13,951 nucleotides of DNA, taken from the NCBI GenBank assembly GCA_937907415.1, contig CALCHY010000073.1, forward strand, positions 1 through 13,951, given 5' to 3'. Positions 5,756 through 13,637 of the stretch are shown piece after piece. Below the pieces are notes generated by a model. That model saw only the letters and a list, made by a program, of their open reading frames with translations. It ran no database searches and was not told the origin of the DNA. The stretch's first letter is position 1; each line of letters begins with the position of its first letter. Origin of the DNA: an uncultured Trueperaceae bacterium (GTDB lineage Bacteria; Deinococcota; Deinococci; Deinococcales; Trueperaceae). Both the position numbers and the translations under genes were made by a program.

Positions 5756-6880
5756 TCATGGCCACCCCGCCCCCTCCACCCACTTGCCGGCCGAAACCAG
5801 GTCGGCGAACGCGAGAAGCTCGTCGACCCGGGCCGCGACGAGCATGACGCTCATGTCGGCACCTGGTAAGGGCATGGATATCGAACTCTCGTCAAGCAAG
5901 TTAGCAAACTTCGTGAGGCCGCCCAAGGCCACGCTCGTGCCCAGCGCAGGCGCCACCGGCAGCGTCGGCAGGAGAAGGGGCGAGCTTTCGCCGTCGCGGA
6001 AGCGCCGCAACGGCTGAGTTACGACGCGTGCCAGCTCGGCTGTGTCTCCCTGCTTCGCATGCCGGTAGGGCGCCAGGCGCGCCGTGATGGCGCTCGACAC
6101 GTCGTCGTCCCGTTCATCGAGGAAGCCCGCCAGGCTGGACGCGATCTCGGCCAATGCAAGCGTTCCCTGCGTGGCCTGCAGTGCATCGACCTCGTCGAAG
6201 GCCGGGCCGGTGTAACGGACTACCGCAACGCCGCTGGCGCCAAGACGTTCGAGGAACTGGTCGAATCGCTCCTTCACCTGCGCACTGCAGCGCGCCAGAA
6301 GGCTCGTTGGCACCACCACCCGGGCGGGCGGCTGGGCCTCGGCCACGGTGCCGAGGCGCGCCAGCGCGGCACGTGCGTGGGCGGCGTCGGCAGCGATCAT
6401 TCCCAACTGGTCGAGGGTGGGCGACAGTGTGACGGCGTCGCGCAACCACTTCCGGTGCCCGGCCAGGGAGACTCCCACGACGCCGCAGCAGGCCGCGGGA
6501 ATGCGGGCGCTGCCCGCCGTGTCGGTGGCGATGGAGAAATCGACCAGGCCGCGCGCCACCGCCACCGCGCAGCCAGCCGACGAACCGCCGACGACGTTGC
6601 CGGGGCGCGTGGGGTTGGTCGGCATGAGGTAGTGAGGGTTCTCGCCAAGGCCGGAGAAGGCGAGCTCGCTCTGAAGCGTCTTCCCTAGCAGCGTGGCGCC
6701 GGCGTCTAGGAAGTGGGTGACGACCCTGCTCGTCGGTCGACCCTGCCGGGTTGCCGCGAAGCGGGGGTGCCCGCAGGTGGCGGGGTGGCCGACGACGTCG
6801 AACATCTCCTTGCAGGCGAAGCGCCAACCGCTAACGGCCACCGGATCTTCGAACGAGACGCTGAACGGTGAGACCGTCAT
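5756..6880 (-). CDS. Amidase-signature family hydrolase (AMI1-like)
   Basis: A 374-residue amidase-signature enzyme that hydrolyses a carboxamide through a Lys-Ser-Ser triad. The triad is intact: K24 in FACKEMFDVVG, S100 in NVVGGSSAGCAVAVARG and S124 in DTAGSARIPA, with the 24-residue spacing between serines normal for the family. The block GATLLGKTLQSELAFSGLGEN plus PTNPTRPGNVVGG resembles the plant indole-acetamide hydrolase AMI1 group and its bacterial relatives. It is shorter than the usual 420-500 residues, mainly after residue 150, and has DTAGS where DTGGS is usual. No signal peptide, so it is cytoplasmic. Its ATG overlaps the S9 peptidase stop by four bases. It is unlikely to be GatA, because GatB and GatC are not adjacent and the length is short. 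The substrate is probably a small amide or amidated peptide fragment (inference). Confidence 0.9.
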   Translation of the reverse strand: MTVSPFSVSFEDPVAVSGWRFACKEMFDVVGHPATCGHPRFAATRQGRPTSRVVTHFLDAGATLLGKTLQSELAFSGLGENPHYLMPTNPTRPGNVVGGSSAGCAVAVARGLVDFSIATDTAGSARIPAACCGVVGVSLAGHRKWLRDAVTLSPTLDQLGMIAADAAHARAALARLGTVAEAQPPARVVVPTSLLARCSAQVKERFDQFLERLGASGVAVVRYTGPAFDEVDALQATQGTLALAEIASSLAGFLDERDDDVSSAITARLAPYRHAKQGDTAELARVVTQPLRRFRDGESSPLLLPTLPVAPALGTSVALGGLTKFANLLDESSISMPLPGADMSVMLVAARVDELLAFADLVSAGKWVEGAGWP

Positions 6881-8868
6881 CGCGAGGGCGCGATTGGCGC
6901 GGGGCCTAGTTGCTTGAGCAGGAAGCCTAGTATCGCCGGCACGGCCACGCGCCAGGCCTCCGCCCCGCCGAAGACGTGGCGTTCGCCAGGCAGCGTCAGG
7001 GTGCGCACGTCCTTGCCGAGCCTATGCGCGTCGTTCGCTAGCAGCACCTGCTGCTGGTAGTCGACGGACTCGTCCTCGGTTCCCTGAAGGCTCAGCAGCG
7101 GAGCCTCGAGCTGGTCCGCTAGCTCGCGAGCGGAGGCGCGGTGGCGCTCGTCGCTGGCCGCCGAGCCCATGCGACCGTCGAAGTAGATGGGCCGGCCCGC
7201 CTCCCTGGCGTTCCAGAAGCGGGCGCGCTGCTCGAAGTCCCAGATGCCGGCGACGTTGACGCCGGCGGCGAAGCGCTCCGGGTAGCGCACGAGCGACTGC
7301 AGCGTCATGGTGCCGCCCCAACTCAGTCCCCAGACGCCGATGCGCGTGGGGTCGACATACGGCTGGCTCGCCAGGTAGGCCGCGGCGAGGGCGCAGTCGT
7401 CGCTGTCGGCGGTGCCGCAGGCCAGGTAGTTCGCCTGGTCGTGGGCGAGGCCGAACCCCATGCTGCCGCGGTACTCCACCGACATGACCACGAACCCAAG
7501 CCGCACAAGCCCTAGGTTGATCTCATGGAGGAGGGTGTAGCCGTAGCTGGCGGGGTAACCGCGGGTGAGTTGCCTGAACACCCCGCCGTGCGCGTAAACG
7601 AGTGCCGGGCGGCGGCCGACGGCCGCCGGTTCCGTGGCCCGGAAGAGGTCCGCGGGCACGTCGTGATCTGCGCCGCGCAGCGTCAGGTGCTGAAGTTGGT
7701 AGTCCGGGCGGGTGGGTGGACGGGGGGTCGCCGGGGCGGAAGGTGCCCCTTGGCGCAAGTCAAGCCAGCGGATCGACGCCCCGTCGTGCTCGTCCGACTC
7801 GACGAACGCCAGGCGGCCTGACCCAAGCCACGCCTTCGGGCCCGTGGCGCCGACCGCGAAGGAGCGGCGCTCGAGCCTCTCGTGCGCGACGTCGTAGACG
7901 TATAAGTGCCTCTGGCGCAGGTCGGTGGCGCTGCTGTTGAAGGCCAGGTAGCGGCCGTTGGGGGAGAAGGCGGGCGGGTCATGGACGTCGGTCAGGTCCT
8001 CGTGGCGCCCGGGGTTCACCACCCGTTCCTTGACGTGGCCCAGGTCGAAGACGCACAGCAGGGGCCAACCGTCTATGTAACGGATGTACGCGGCGGTGGT
8101 GCGGCTCGCCACCGCTGCCGGCAGCGGCACGAACCCCTTGTGGCTCGCTTCCAGCGCCAGGGTGGTTGTCTCCCGGGTGCGCAGGTTCAGCAGCACTATC
8201 TCGCGCGCCGTCGAGTCGCGCAGCATGCGCGTCACGACGATCCGCTCCTCGTCGACGAAGGCGGGCTCGAGAACGCACCACTGCGGCTCGTGCCACGTGT
8301 AGAGCTCCTCGCCCGCACGGGAGAAGAGGCGCAGCGAGGACGACGCGCCCCGCTCCTCGATCACGCGCACGGCCACGACCGTTCCGCCCGGTGAGGGCGT
8401 TACGTCGCCCAGCAGCGGCGCTCCAAGCGGGATACTTAGCGTCTCTGCGCCGGTGGCGTCGTGCCGCCAGATCGTGTTCGCATCGGCAAGCCAGAGGTCC
8501 TCGCCTGCCGCGGCGGCAACGCGACGACCCTCCCATGCCCCGAGGTCCTCGTCCGCGCCGTTGCGTAGCGCCCAGCGGACAAGGCGGCCGGCCGAGCGCC
8601 CGACGAAGCCGCCCGCATGCCATACCAGGGGAACCGCGCCGGGCACGCTAAGCACCCGCTCGCCGGTGGACCGGTGAAAGTGCGTGGCGTCGCGCCCGGG
8701 TGAGCGCATGGAGACCGCGCAACTCGAACCGTCGGCCGCGGCGCGGATGGCCGTTGGGAACTCCGTCCTCAACACTCGTTCGGTGACGGCATCGATCGCC
8801 GCCCTGTAGCCGAAGTCGGGCACGTCAGTTGCGGCCACTCGAAGCGCGCACGTCGTAGACGTCGCCAA
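6877..8868 (-). CDS. S9-family (prolyl oligopeptidase-type) serine peptidase
   Basis: A 663-residue cytoplasmic peptidase of the acylaminoacyl-peptidase/dipeptidyl-peptidase type. An N-terminal beta-propeller-like region (about 20-375) has repeated strands and a TolB-like unit (HDPPAFSPNGRYLAFNSS). The C-terminal alpha/beta-hydrolase domain (about 390-655) carries S516 in GVWGLSWGG, D599 in GTEDESVDYQ and H631 in GERHVFGG, a complete triad. It should cleave short peptides, since the propeller restricts access. No signal peptide is seen. The TTG start at 8868 has GGGGGA five bases upstream, but overlaps the permease gene by 44 bases. GTG at 8838 or 8823 are alternatives without a ribosome site. 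The stop overlaps the amidase start (ATGA). Placed after the permeases, it probably hydrolyses the imported peptide. Confidence 0.92.
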   Translation of the reverse strand: MATSTTCALRVAATDVPDFGYRAAIDAVTERVLRTEFPTAIRAAADGSSCAVSMRSPGRDATHFHRSTGERVLSVPGAVPLVWHAGGFVGRSAGRLVRWALRNGADEDLGAWEGRRVAAAAGEDLWLADANTIWRHDATGAETLSIPLGAPLLGDVTPSPGGTVVAVRVIEERGASSSLRLFSRAGEELYTWHEPQWCVLEPAFVDEERIVVTRMLRDSTAREIVLLNLRTRETTTLALEASHKGFVPLPAAVASRTTAAYIRYIDGWPLLCVFDLGHVKERVVNPGRHEDLTDVHDPPAFSPNGRYLAFNSSATDLRQRHLYVYDVAHERLERRSFAVGATGPKAWLGSGRLAFVESDEHDGASIRWLDLRQGAPSAPATPRPPTRPDYQLQHLTLRGADHDVPADLFRATEPAAVGRRPALVYAHGGVFRQLTRGYPASYGYTLLHEINLGLVRLGFVVMSVEYRGSMGFGLAHDQANYLACGTADSDDCALAAAYLASQPYVDPTRIGVWGLSWGGTMTLQSLVRYPERFAAGVNVAGIWDFEQRARFWNAREAGRPIYFDGRMGSAASDERHRASARELADQLEAPLLSLQGTEDESVDYQQQVLLANDAHRLGKDVRTLTLPGERHVFGGAEAWRVAVPAILGFLLKQLGPAPIAPSR

Positions 8869-9793
8869 GGGCGTCCCCCACCAGGTTCATGCTCAGAACG
8901 AGGGTCGTGATGGCAAGGCCAGGGAACACCGACATCCACCAGGCCTGCCGCAGGTAGGCGCGGGCCTCGCTGAGCATCGTGCCAAGTTCGGGGGTGGGAG
9001 GCTGGGCGCCCAGCCCCAGGTAGCCGAGACCGGCGGCCGCCAGCACCGCGGCGCCGATGTTCACGGTGGTGATGACGAGCAGCGGCGGCACCACGCCAGG
9101 CAGCAGGTGCACGGCGAGGATCCGCAGGTCGCTGGCGCCAAGGGCGCGCGCCGCCTGCACGTACTCGCGCTGCGCCAGCGCCCGGGTGGTGGACCTCACG
9201 GTGAGCGCGTAGATCGGCACGGTCGAGGCGGCGATGGCGTAGACCGTGTTCATGGTGCCCGGCCCGAGCACGGCAACTATGGCGATGGCGAGCAGGATGG
9301 ACGGGAAGGCCAGGTCGATCTCGAGGAAGCGCAGGATGAAGCCGTCGAGGCGCCGCCCGCCGTAGCCCGCCAGCAGGCCAAGTGGTACGCCGATGACGAG
9401 CGCTAGCGCCACCGATGCCGTGCCTATGAGCAGCGAGGTCCTGAGACCGTGTAGCACGCGCGCGAGGACGCTACGTCCCAGGTCGTCTGTGCCGAACCAG
9501 AACTCCGCGCTGGGCGCAACCTGCAGTGCCCGGTAGTGGATGGTAGTAGGGTCGTGCCGCTGCAGCGCGGGCGCGAACAGGGCGATGACGATGAGCGCAA
9601 AGAGCAGGCCGAGCCCCAACGCGGCGCCAGGCCGGCTAAAGCGCCGGCGCAGCGCGCGCCCCGTGCGGTTGCCTGACGGGCCCTTGTTGGTCGGACCCTT
9701 GTCGGCTGGGGCAGGCGCGGGCGTGGTTGCCTCGGCCAGGCCGTTTCGCGGAGCATCGGGCCCCGGCACGGTTGTAATCGCTGCCTCGGTCAT
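8825..9793 (-). CDS. Peptide/nickel-type ABC transporter permease, DppC/OppC family
   Basis: A 322-residue inner-membrane permease, the second of the heterodimer. After an Ala/Pro-rich cytoplasmic extension (1-45), the first helix is at about 57-75. The family motif FGTDDLGRSVLARVLHGLRTSL is at 100-121, helices continue to the end, and the ATPase-docking EAA loop is EYVQAARALGASDLRILAVHL (210-230). The GLGYLGLGAQPPTPELGTML block is typical of OppC/DppC. The start is ATG 9793, which overlaps the DppB-type stop (ATGA). The frame is open far upstream inside the neighbouring gene, but homology begins only after 9793. Its partner permease is directly upstream. The N-terminal extension is long for the family, and its proline-rich residues 24-41 may be disordered. 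Confidence 0.95.
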   Translation of the reverse strand: MTEAAITTVPGPDAPRNGLAEATTPAPAPADKGPTNKGPSGNRTGRALRRRFSRPGAALGLGLLFALIVIALFAPALQRHDPTTIHYRALQVAPSAEFWFGTDDLGRSVLARVLHGLRTSLLIGTASVALALVIGVPLGLLAGYGGRRLDGFILRFLEIDLAFPSILLAIAIVAVLGPGTMNTVYAIAASTVPIYALTVRSTTRALAQREYVQAARALGASDLRILAVHLLPGVVPPLLVITTVNIGAAVLAAAGLGYLGLGAQPPTPELGTMLSEARAYLRQAWWMSVFPGLAITTLVLSMNLVGDALGDVYDVRASSGRN

Positions 9794-10713
9794 CAGCTCT
9801 TCGAGATCCTGGGGTCGAGGGCGGAGTACAGGAACTCGGCCGCGAAGTTGACGAGGACGAAGACCACGGCCGAGACGAGGACGACGCCCTGCACCACGGG
9901 GAAGTCGCGCGCGAGGATGGCCTCGACCGCCAAGCGCCCGAGGCCTGGGCGTGCGAAGACGCTCTCCACGACGATCGCGCCGCCAAGCAAGGCGCCGAAC
10001 TGCAGGCTGACCACCGTTACCACCGGGATGAGCGCCGCCTTGAGCGCGTGCTTGTAGATCACCAGGTGGCGGGGCACTCCCTTGGCGCGGGCGGTGCGCA
10101 CGAACTCCTCGCCGAGCGTGGCCAGCATCGTGGTGCGCGTCATGCGGGCGACGACCGCGGAAGTTGGCAGCGCAAGCGCGATGGCGGGCAGGACGAGGCT
10201 GCGAAGCCCCGCGTCGCCCACCACGGGCACCCACTTGAGGACGAGGCCGAAGAGGGTGATGAGCAGCAGCCCCGACCAGAAGGTGGGCAGCGAGAGGCCG
10301 ACCAGCGGGAATACGGAGATGAAGAACTCGACGAAGCGGTTCCTGCTGACCGCAGCCACGATTCCCACCGCCAAGCCGGTGATGGTCGAAAGGAATATCG
10401 CCGCCAGAGTCAGATATATGGTCGAAGAGAAGCGCTGTCCGATAGCCTGAATGACGGGTTGGCCCGTCCGGATGCTGGTGCCGAGGTCGCCCTGAACGGC
10501 GCGGATCACGTAGCGCGCGTACTGCTCAGGGAGGGGTCGGTCGAGGCCGAGATCGCGCCTCACGCGCGCGATGTCCTCGGCCGTCGCCTGGTCTCCGAGC
10601 AGCGCGAACGCCGGGTCTCCCGGCACGGCGTGCACCATCAGGAAGGTGGCCAACGACACGCCAAGCAGCACTGTCAGGAGTGCGAGGGCGCGGCCGTAGA
10701 ACTGGGATGCCAT
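9793..10713 (-). CDS. Peptide/nickel-type ABC transporter permease, DppB/OppB family
   Basis: A 306-residue inner-membrane permease. The first helix (about 9-30) is followed by HAVPGDPAFALLGD and a periplasmic segment (40-95) with the family pattern DLGLDRPLPEQYARYV and GDLGTSI. Five more helices follow. The EAA loop EFVRTARAKGVPRHLVIYKH at 203-222 should contact the missing ATPases. The C-terminus, ALDPRISK, is typical. The start is ATG 10713; the upstream ribosome site is poor, so translation may depend on the long transcript. A 61-base gap with a strong hairpin separates it from the binding-protein gene. Its stop overlaps the next permease start, as in other heterodimeric pairs. The imported solute cannot be assigned from permease sequence alone, but the neighbouring hydrolases favour peptides over nickel. 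Confidence 0.96.
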   Translation of the reverse strand: MASQFYGRALALLTVLLGVSLATFLMVHAVPGDPAFALLGDQATAEDIARVRRDLGLDRPLPEQYARYVIRAVQGDLGTSIRTGQPVIQAIGQRFSSTIYLTLAAIFLSTITGLAVGIVAAVSRNRFVEFFISVFPLVGLSLPTFWSGLLLITLFGLVLKWVPVVGDAGLRSLVLPAIALALPTSAVVARMTRTTMLATLGEEFVRTARAKGVPRHLVIYKHALKAALIPVVTVVSLQFGALLGGAIVVESVFARPGLGRLAVEAILARDFPVVQGVVLVSAVVFVLVNFAAEFLYSALDPRISKS

Positions 10714-10732
10714 CAGATATGGGGTCCTGGTC

Positions 10733-10766
10733 GGGGGTGAGCCGCGCGTTCCCGCGGCTCACCCCC
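10733..10766 (-). promoter_or_regulatory. Strong intercistronic stem-loop after the binding-protein gene
   Basis: GGGGGTGAGCCGCG (10733-10746) and CGCGGCTCACCCCC (10753-10766) are perfect 14-bp arms around a 6-base loop. The structure begins eight bases after the binding-protein stop and ends before the permease gene. No U-run follows on the minus strand, so it is probably not a complete intrinsic terminator. It more likely protects the upstream message or attenuates read-through, giving more binding protein than permease, as REP hairpins do in malE-malF. Confidence 0.7.
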
Positions 10767-10774
10767 GTGCTGGT

Positions 10775-12349
10775 TCACTCTACGTATGCGTCGAGGAGGG
10801 CGATGAAGCCCTCTTTGCTCAGTTGGGCGCCCTGAACGCGGGGCTGGAGAGCCACGTAGTTGTCGTTGATCCACAGCGGCAGCCACAGCCCGAGGTCGAG
10901 GACCATGCGCTGCAGCTCGGCGTAGGTCTCCTGGCGCAGGGCGTCGTCGGACGTGCTGCGTGACAGCGCGAGGCGCGAGTCGATCTCAGGGTCGGCGTAG
11001 TGCGCCCAGTTGTAGCCCGTGCCGATGTTGGCGGAGTTGAGGTAGGAGTTCAGGATGTCGGCGCTCGTGTACGTGTAGCCGAGGAAGATCGCCTGATGGG
11101 AGCCCTCGCGGCCCTGCGCGAGCAGAGTGGTGTGCTCGACGAGCTCGACGGTGACGTCGATGCCGAACTCCTTGAGCATCGCCTGCACGACCTGCGCCGA
11201 CTGCGGCCAGCCGTACGTGCTCGAGGTGAGGATGGAGAACGCGAGGGGCTGGCCGCCCTTGACGAGCTTGCCGTTCTGCGAGGTGTAGCCTGCCTCGACC
11301 AGCAGCTCGAGGCCGCGCGCTGGGTCGTAGGGAGCGGAGTAACTGCAGATGCCGTCCCAGTAGCCGGCGATGCTCGGGGGAAGCGGCCCGCAGGCGGGCT
11401 GGCCAAGGCCGCGCAACGACACCGCCACCAGCGCGTCCTTGTCGATCAGGTACGCCAGCGCCTGGCGCACTCGCAGGTCGTCGAAGGGTGCGCGGTTGAC
11501 GTTGTAGGCCATGTAGAGCCCGAGGCCCTTGCGCATGAAGCTCAGCATCGAGTACTTGCCCGTGCTCTCGAGCGTCTGCACGTCGCTCGGGGCGACTGTC
11601 AGGACGTCGACGTTGCCGGCCTCGAACGCGGCCGTGGCGGTCGCCTGGTCGGGCACGATCTGGAACACGATCTGCCCCAAGTAGGCGGGGCCGTCGTGGG
11701 CGTACTCGGGTCCCCAAGCGTAGTCGGGGTTGCGCTCGAGCGTGATGCGGCTGCCGCTCGCCCACGGGCCGACCTTCCAGGGGCCGGTGAGGACGGGGCT
11801 GCGGTTGAACTCCGCGCCAAGCTCTGCGGCCGCCTCGGCGTCGACAAGCGCGAGGGCCTGCTGCGTGAGGTTCTCGATCAGGAGGTAGTAGGGCCGAGCG
11901 AGGTGGAACTCGACGGTGTAGTCGTCCACCACCACCACGTCGTCGACCGGGGCGAGGAGGCCGGCCGCCACGGGGCTCTGCGTCGCCGGGTCCTTGGCGC
12001 GCAGGAAGGAGGCGCGCACGGCCTCGGCGTCCACCGGCTTGCCGTTGTGGAACTTGACGTTCTCGCGAAGCGTGAAGGTCCAGACCTTGTCATCCTCCGA
12101 GGGGGTCCAGGAGGTGGCGAGGCCGGCGATGTAGTTACCGTCGAGGTCCTTGTTGACGAGGGTGTCACCGATGTAGCGCATCACCTGGTTGACGACTGCG
12201 GTGGCGCTCTTCTGGGGATCGAGGGAGTCGGGTTCGGCGTTGATGGCAATCACCACCGAGCCCCCAACGGACTGCGCCAGCGCCACGCTGGCGAACAGCG
12301 CCAACGTCAAGCAGGTAAGCAACGAACGAACGACGGTCTTCGGCTTCAT
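10775..12349 (-). CDS. Family 5 extracellular substrate-binding protein of a peptide ABC importer
   Basis: A 524-residue solute-binding protein (SBP_bac_5), which captures the substrate outside the membrane and delivers it to the two permeases downstream. Residues 1-25 are a Sec signal peptide: positively charged start, hydrophobic core LLTCLTLALFASV and a cut after ALA, before Q26. There is no lipobox cysteine at the cut, so it should be free in a periplasm. The mature start AINAEPDSLDPQKSAT and VWTFTLRENVKFHNGKPVDAEAVRASF are family hallmarks. Two cysteines in QPACGPLPPSIAGYWDGICSY probably form a disulfide. The start ATG overlaps the amidohydrolase stop (ATGA), with AGGAGG six bases upstream, the best ribosome site in the window. 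This agrees with high expression. Family 5 members bind di-/oligopeptides, nickel or other small solutes; peptide is favoured by context. Confidence 0.96.
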   Translation of the reverse strand: MKPKTVVRSLLTCLTLALFASVALAQSVGGSVVIAINAEPDSLDPQKSATAVVNQVMRYIGDTLVNKDLDGNYIAGLATSWTPSEDDKVWTFTLRENVKFHNGKPVDAEAVRASFLRAKDPATQSPVAAGLLAPVDDVVVVDDYTVEFHLARPYYLLIENLTQQALALVDAEAAAELGAEFNRSPVLTGPWKVGPWASGSRITLERNPDYAWGPEYAHDGPAYLGQIVFQIVPDQATATAAFEAGNVDVLTVAPSDVQTLESTGKYSMLSFMRKGLGLYMAYNVNRAPFDDLRVRQALAYLIDKDALVAVSLRGLGQPACGPLPPSIAGYWDGICSYSAPYDPARGLELLVEAGYTSQNGKLVKGGQPLAFSILTSSTYGWPQSAQVVQAMLKEFGIDVTVELVEHTTLLAQGREGSHQAIFLGYTYTSADILNSYLNSANIGTGYNWAHYADPEIDSRLALSRSTSDDALRQETYAELQRMVLDLGLWLPLWINDNYVALQPRVQGAQLSKEGFIALLDAYVE

Positions 12350-13551
12350 GATCTTCCTCCTGAAGGAGCGAGAGTAGGCAGCGTGGTGGCGGACTGCGAG
12401 CGGTGTACGACCTGGCCGCCCTTTACGACCAGGGAGGGGTTCTCGAGGACGGAGAGGTCCTTGGTGGGATCATCGGAGAGCACGAGCATGTCGGCCCAGG
12501 CACCCGTTTCGAGGCTGCCGACGTCGGGGGAGCGCATGATCTCGGCGTTGGTACGCGTGGCGGCAGCGATGATCCGGTCGGCTGAAACCCCGAGGCGCTG
12601 GATGAAGCGCATCTCCTGCCACAACTGCCCTTGGGGCATGAACGAACCGGCGTCGGTGCCGACCCCCCACTGCACGCCGGCCGCGACGGCCCTGAGGAAG
12701 CTGTCGGCCTTGCGCTCTAGAACACTTGCCGCCAGGTCGCGCTGACCGGCGGACAGGTTCTCTGAGCGCGCCATCACGTCGTAGACGATGAAGGTAGGGA
12801 CGATAAAGGCCGACTTCTCCAGAGCCGTCTCGACGCACTGCTGGTCCATGAAGCTGGCGTGCTCGATGGTCCTCACGCCGGCCTCAAGGCACATCTGTAT
12901 GGCGTGCGCGGGGTGGGCGTGCGCCGCCACGTAAGTTCCGGACTGGCGGGCGGTTGCGACGATCGCTGCGAGCTCGGGCTGAGTCAGCTGCGCGAGGCTC
13001 GGGTCCTCGCGCTCGTCGGCAACGCCGCCGCTGGCCATGATCTTGATGAAGTCGGCGCCCGCCTTGCGTTGCTCCCTGACCGCGCGTTGCATCTCGTCGG
13101 GACCGTCGGCCTCGCGGCCCCAATAACTTACGTGGCCCCCGGTCGAACAGACGAACGAAGCGCTTGTCTGCACTCGGGGGCCCTCGAGAGTCCCGGCGTC
13201 GATGGCCTCTCTGAGCTCGACCGTTATGCGCCCCGGCCCTCCTACGTCCCTGACGCTCGTGACGCCAGCGCGCAACTGGATGGCTGCGTTGCGAGCTCCC
13301 TTGAGAACGCGTGCCGTTAGGGGTTCGTGGCGCTGAGCATCGGGGCTGAGCACGAGGTGGGCGTGGGCGTCGATCAGGCCGGGGAGCACGAATGCGCCCT
13401 CGAGGTCGATGAAACGGTGGCTCGAGTCGGCGGGCGGCCGGCTAGTGGCGGGCGGCGCGAAGGCGTGGATGCGCCCAGCGACGACCTCGAGGTCGGCCAG
13501 CTGGAAGCGCCCAGCGCGGTAGAAGTTGCCGTTGCAGAAGGTTGCTCGCAT
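12346..13551 (-). CDS. Amidohydrolase-superfamily metallo-dipeptidase/imidazolonepropionase-like protein
   Basis: A 401-residue cytoplasmic metal-dependent hydrolase. It has the two-part sandwich-plus-barrel layout of the subgroup that includes imidazolonepropionase-like proteins and Xaa-Pro or Xaa-basic dipeptidases. Metal ligands are H63 and H65 in GLIDAHAHL, K170 in FIKIMASGG (probably carboxylated, bridging two metals), H211 in VAAHAHP, H231 in IEHASFMD and D300 in GTDAGSF. The conserved STGGH (136-140) is present. The start is ATG 13551, with AGGA five bases upstream; ATG 13629 would add 26 residues across the promoter and is rejected. It is the first operon gene, with a 4-base overlap into the binding-protein gene. 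Residues around TDAGSFMPQGQLWQEM fit dipeptide rather than lactam hydrolysis. The exact substrate is inferred. Confidence 0.93.
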   Translation of the reverse strand: MRATFCNGNFYRAGRFQLADLEVVAGRIHAFAPPATSRPPADSSHRFIDLEGAFVLPGLIDAHAHLVLSPDAQRHEPLTARVLKGARNAAIQLRAGVTSVRDVGGPGRITVELREAIDAGTLEGPRVQTSASFVCSTGGHVSYWGREADGPDEMQRAVREQRKAGADFIKIMASGGVADEREDPSLAQLTQPELAAIVATARQSGTYVAAHAHPAHAIQMCLEAGVRTIEHASFMDQQCVETALEKSAFIVPTFIVYDVMARSENLSAGQRDLAASVLERKADSFLRAVAAGVQWGVGTDAGSFMPQGQLWQEMRFIQRLGVSADRIIAAATRTNAEIMRSPDVGSLETGAWADMLVLSDDPTKDLSVLENPSLVVKGGQVVHRSQSATTLPTLAPSGGRS

Positions 13552-13595
13552 CCACTTCCTTTTCGCAGAATGAAATGTCTGTTTAGCTAGGGAGA

Positions 13596-13625
13596 ATAGT
13601 AGCACCTTGGGGAGTGAGCGGTGAA
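13596..13625 (-). promoter_or_regulatory. Candidate operon promoter
   Basis: On the minus strand TTCACC (-35, 13620-13625; 4 of 6) and TACTAT (-10, 13596-13601; 4 of 6) are 18 bases apart. They sit in an AT-rich island (13555-13610) unlike the surrounding sequence, about 45 bases before the amidohydrolase start. The island also contains TTTC/GAAA arms (13561-13575), a possible but weak regulator site. Confidence 0.35.
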
Positions 13626-13637
13626 CCAACGCTTGGC

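Noticed and set aside
5756..6880. Amidase as GatA of the tRNA amidotransferase
   Set aside because: It is much shorter than GatA, lacks adjacent GatB/GatC, and sits in a catabolic operon.
13561..13581. TTTC/GAAA and CAGA/TCTG dyads as an IclR operator
   Set aside because: Arms are only four bases and the orientation does not match known IclR-type sites; kept only as a remark under the promoter.
13552..13629. Upstream start for the amidohydrolase (26 extra residues)
   Set aside because: The added part is AT-rich, covers the likely promoter, and ATG 13551 has a good ribosome site.
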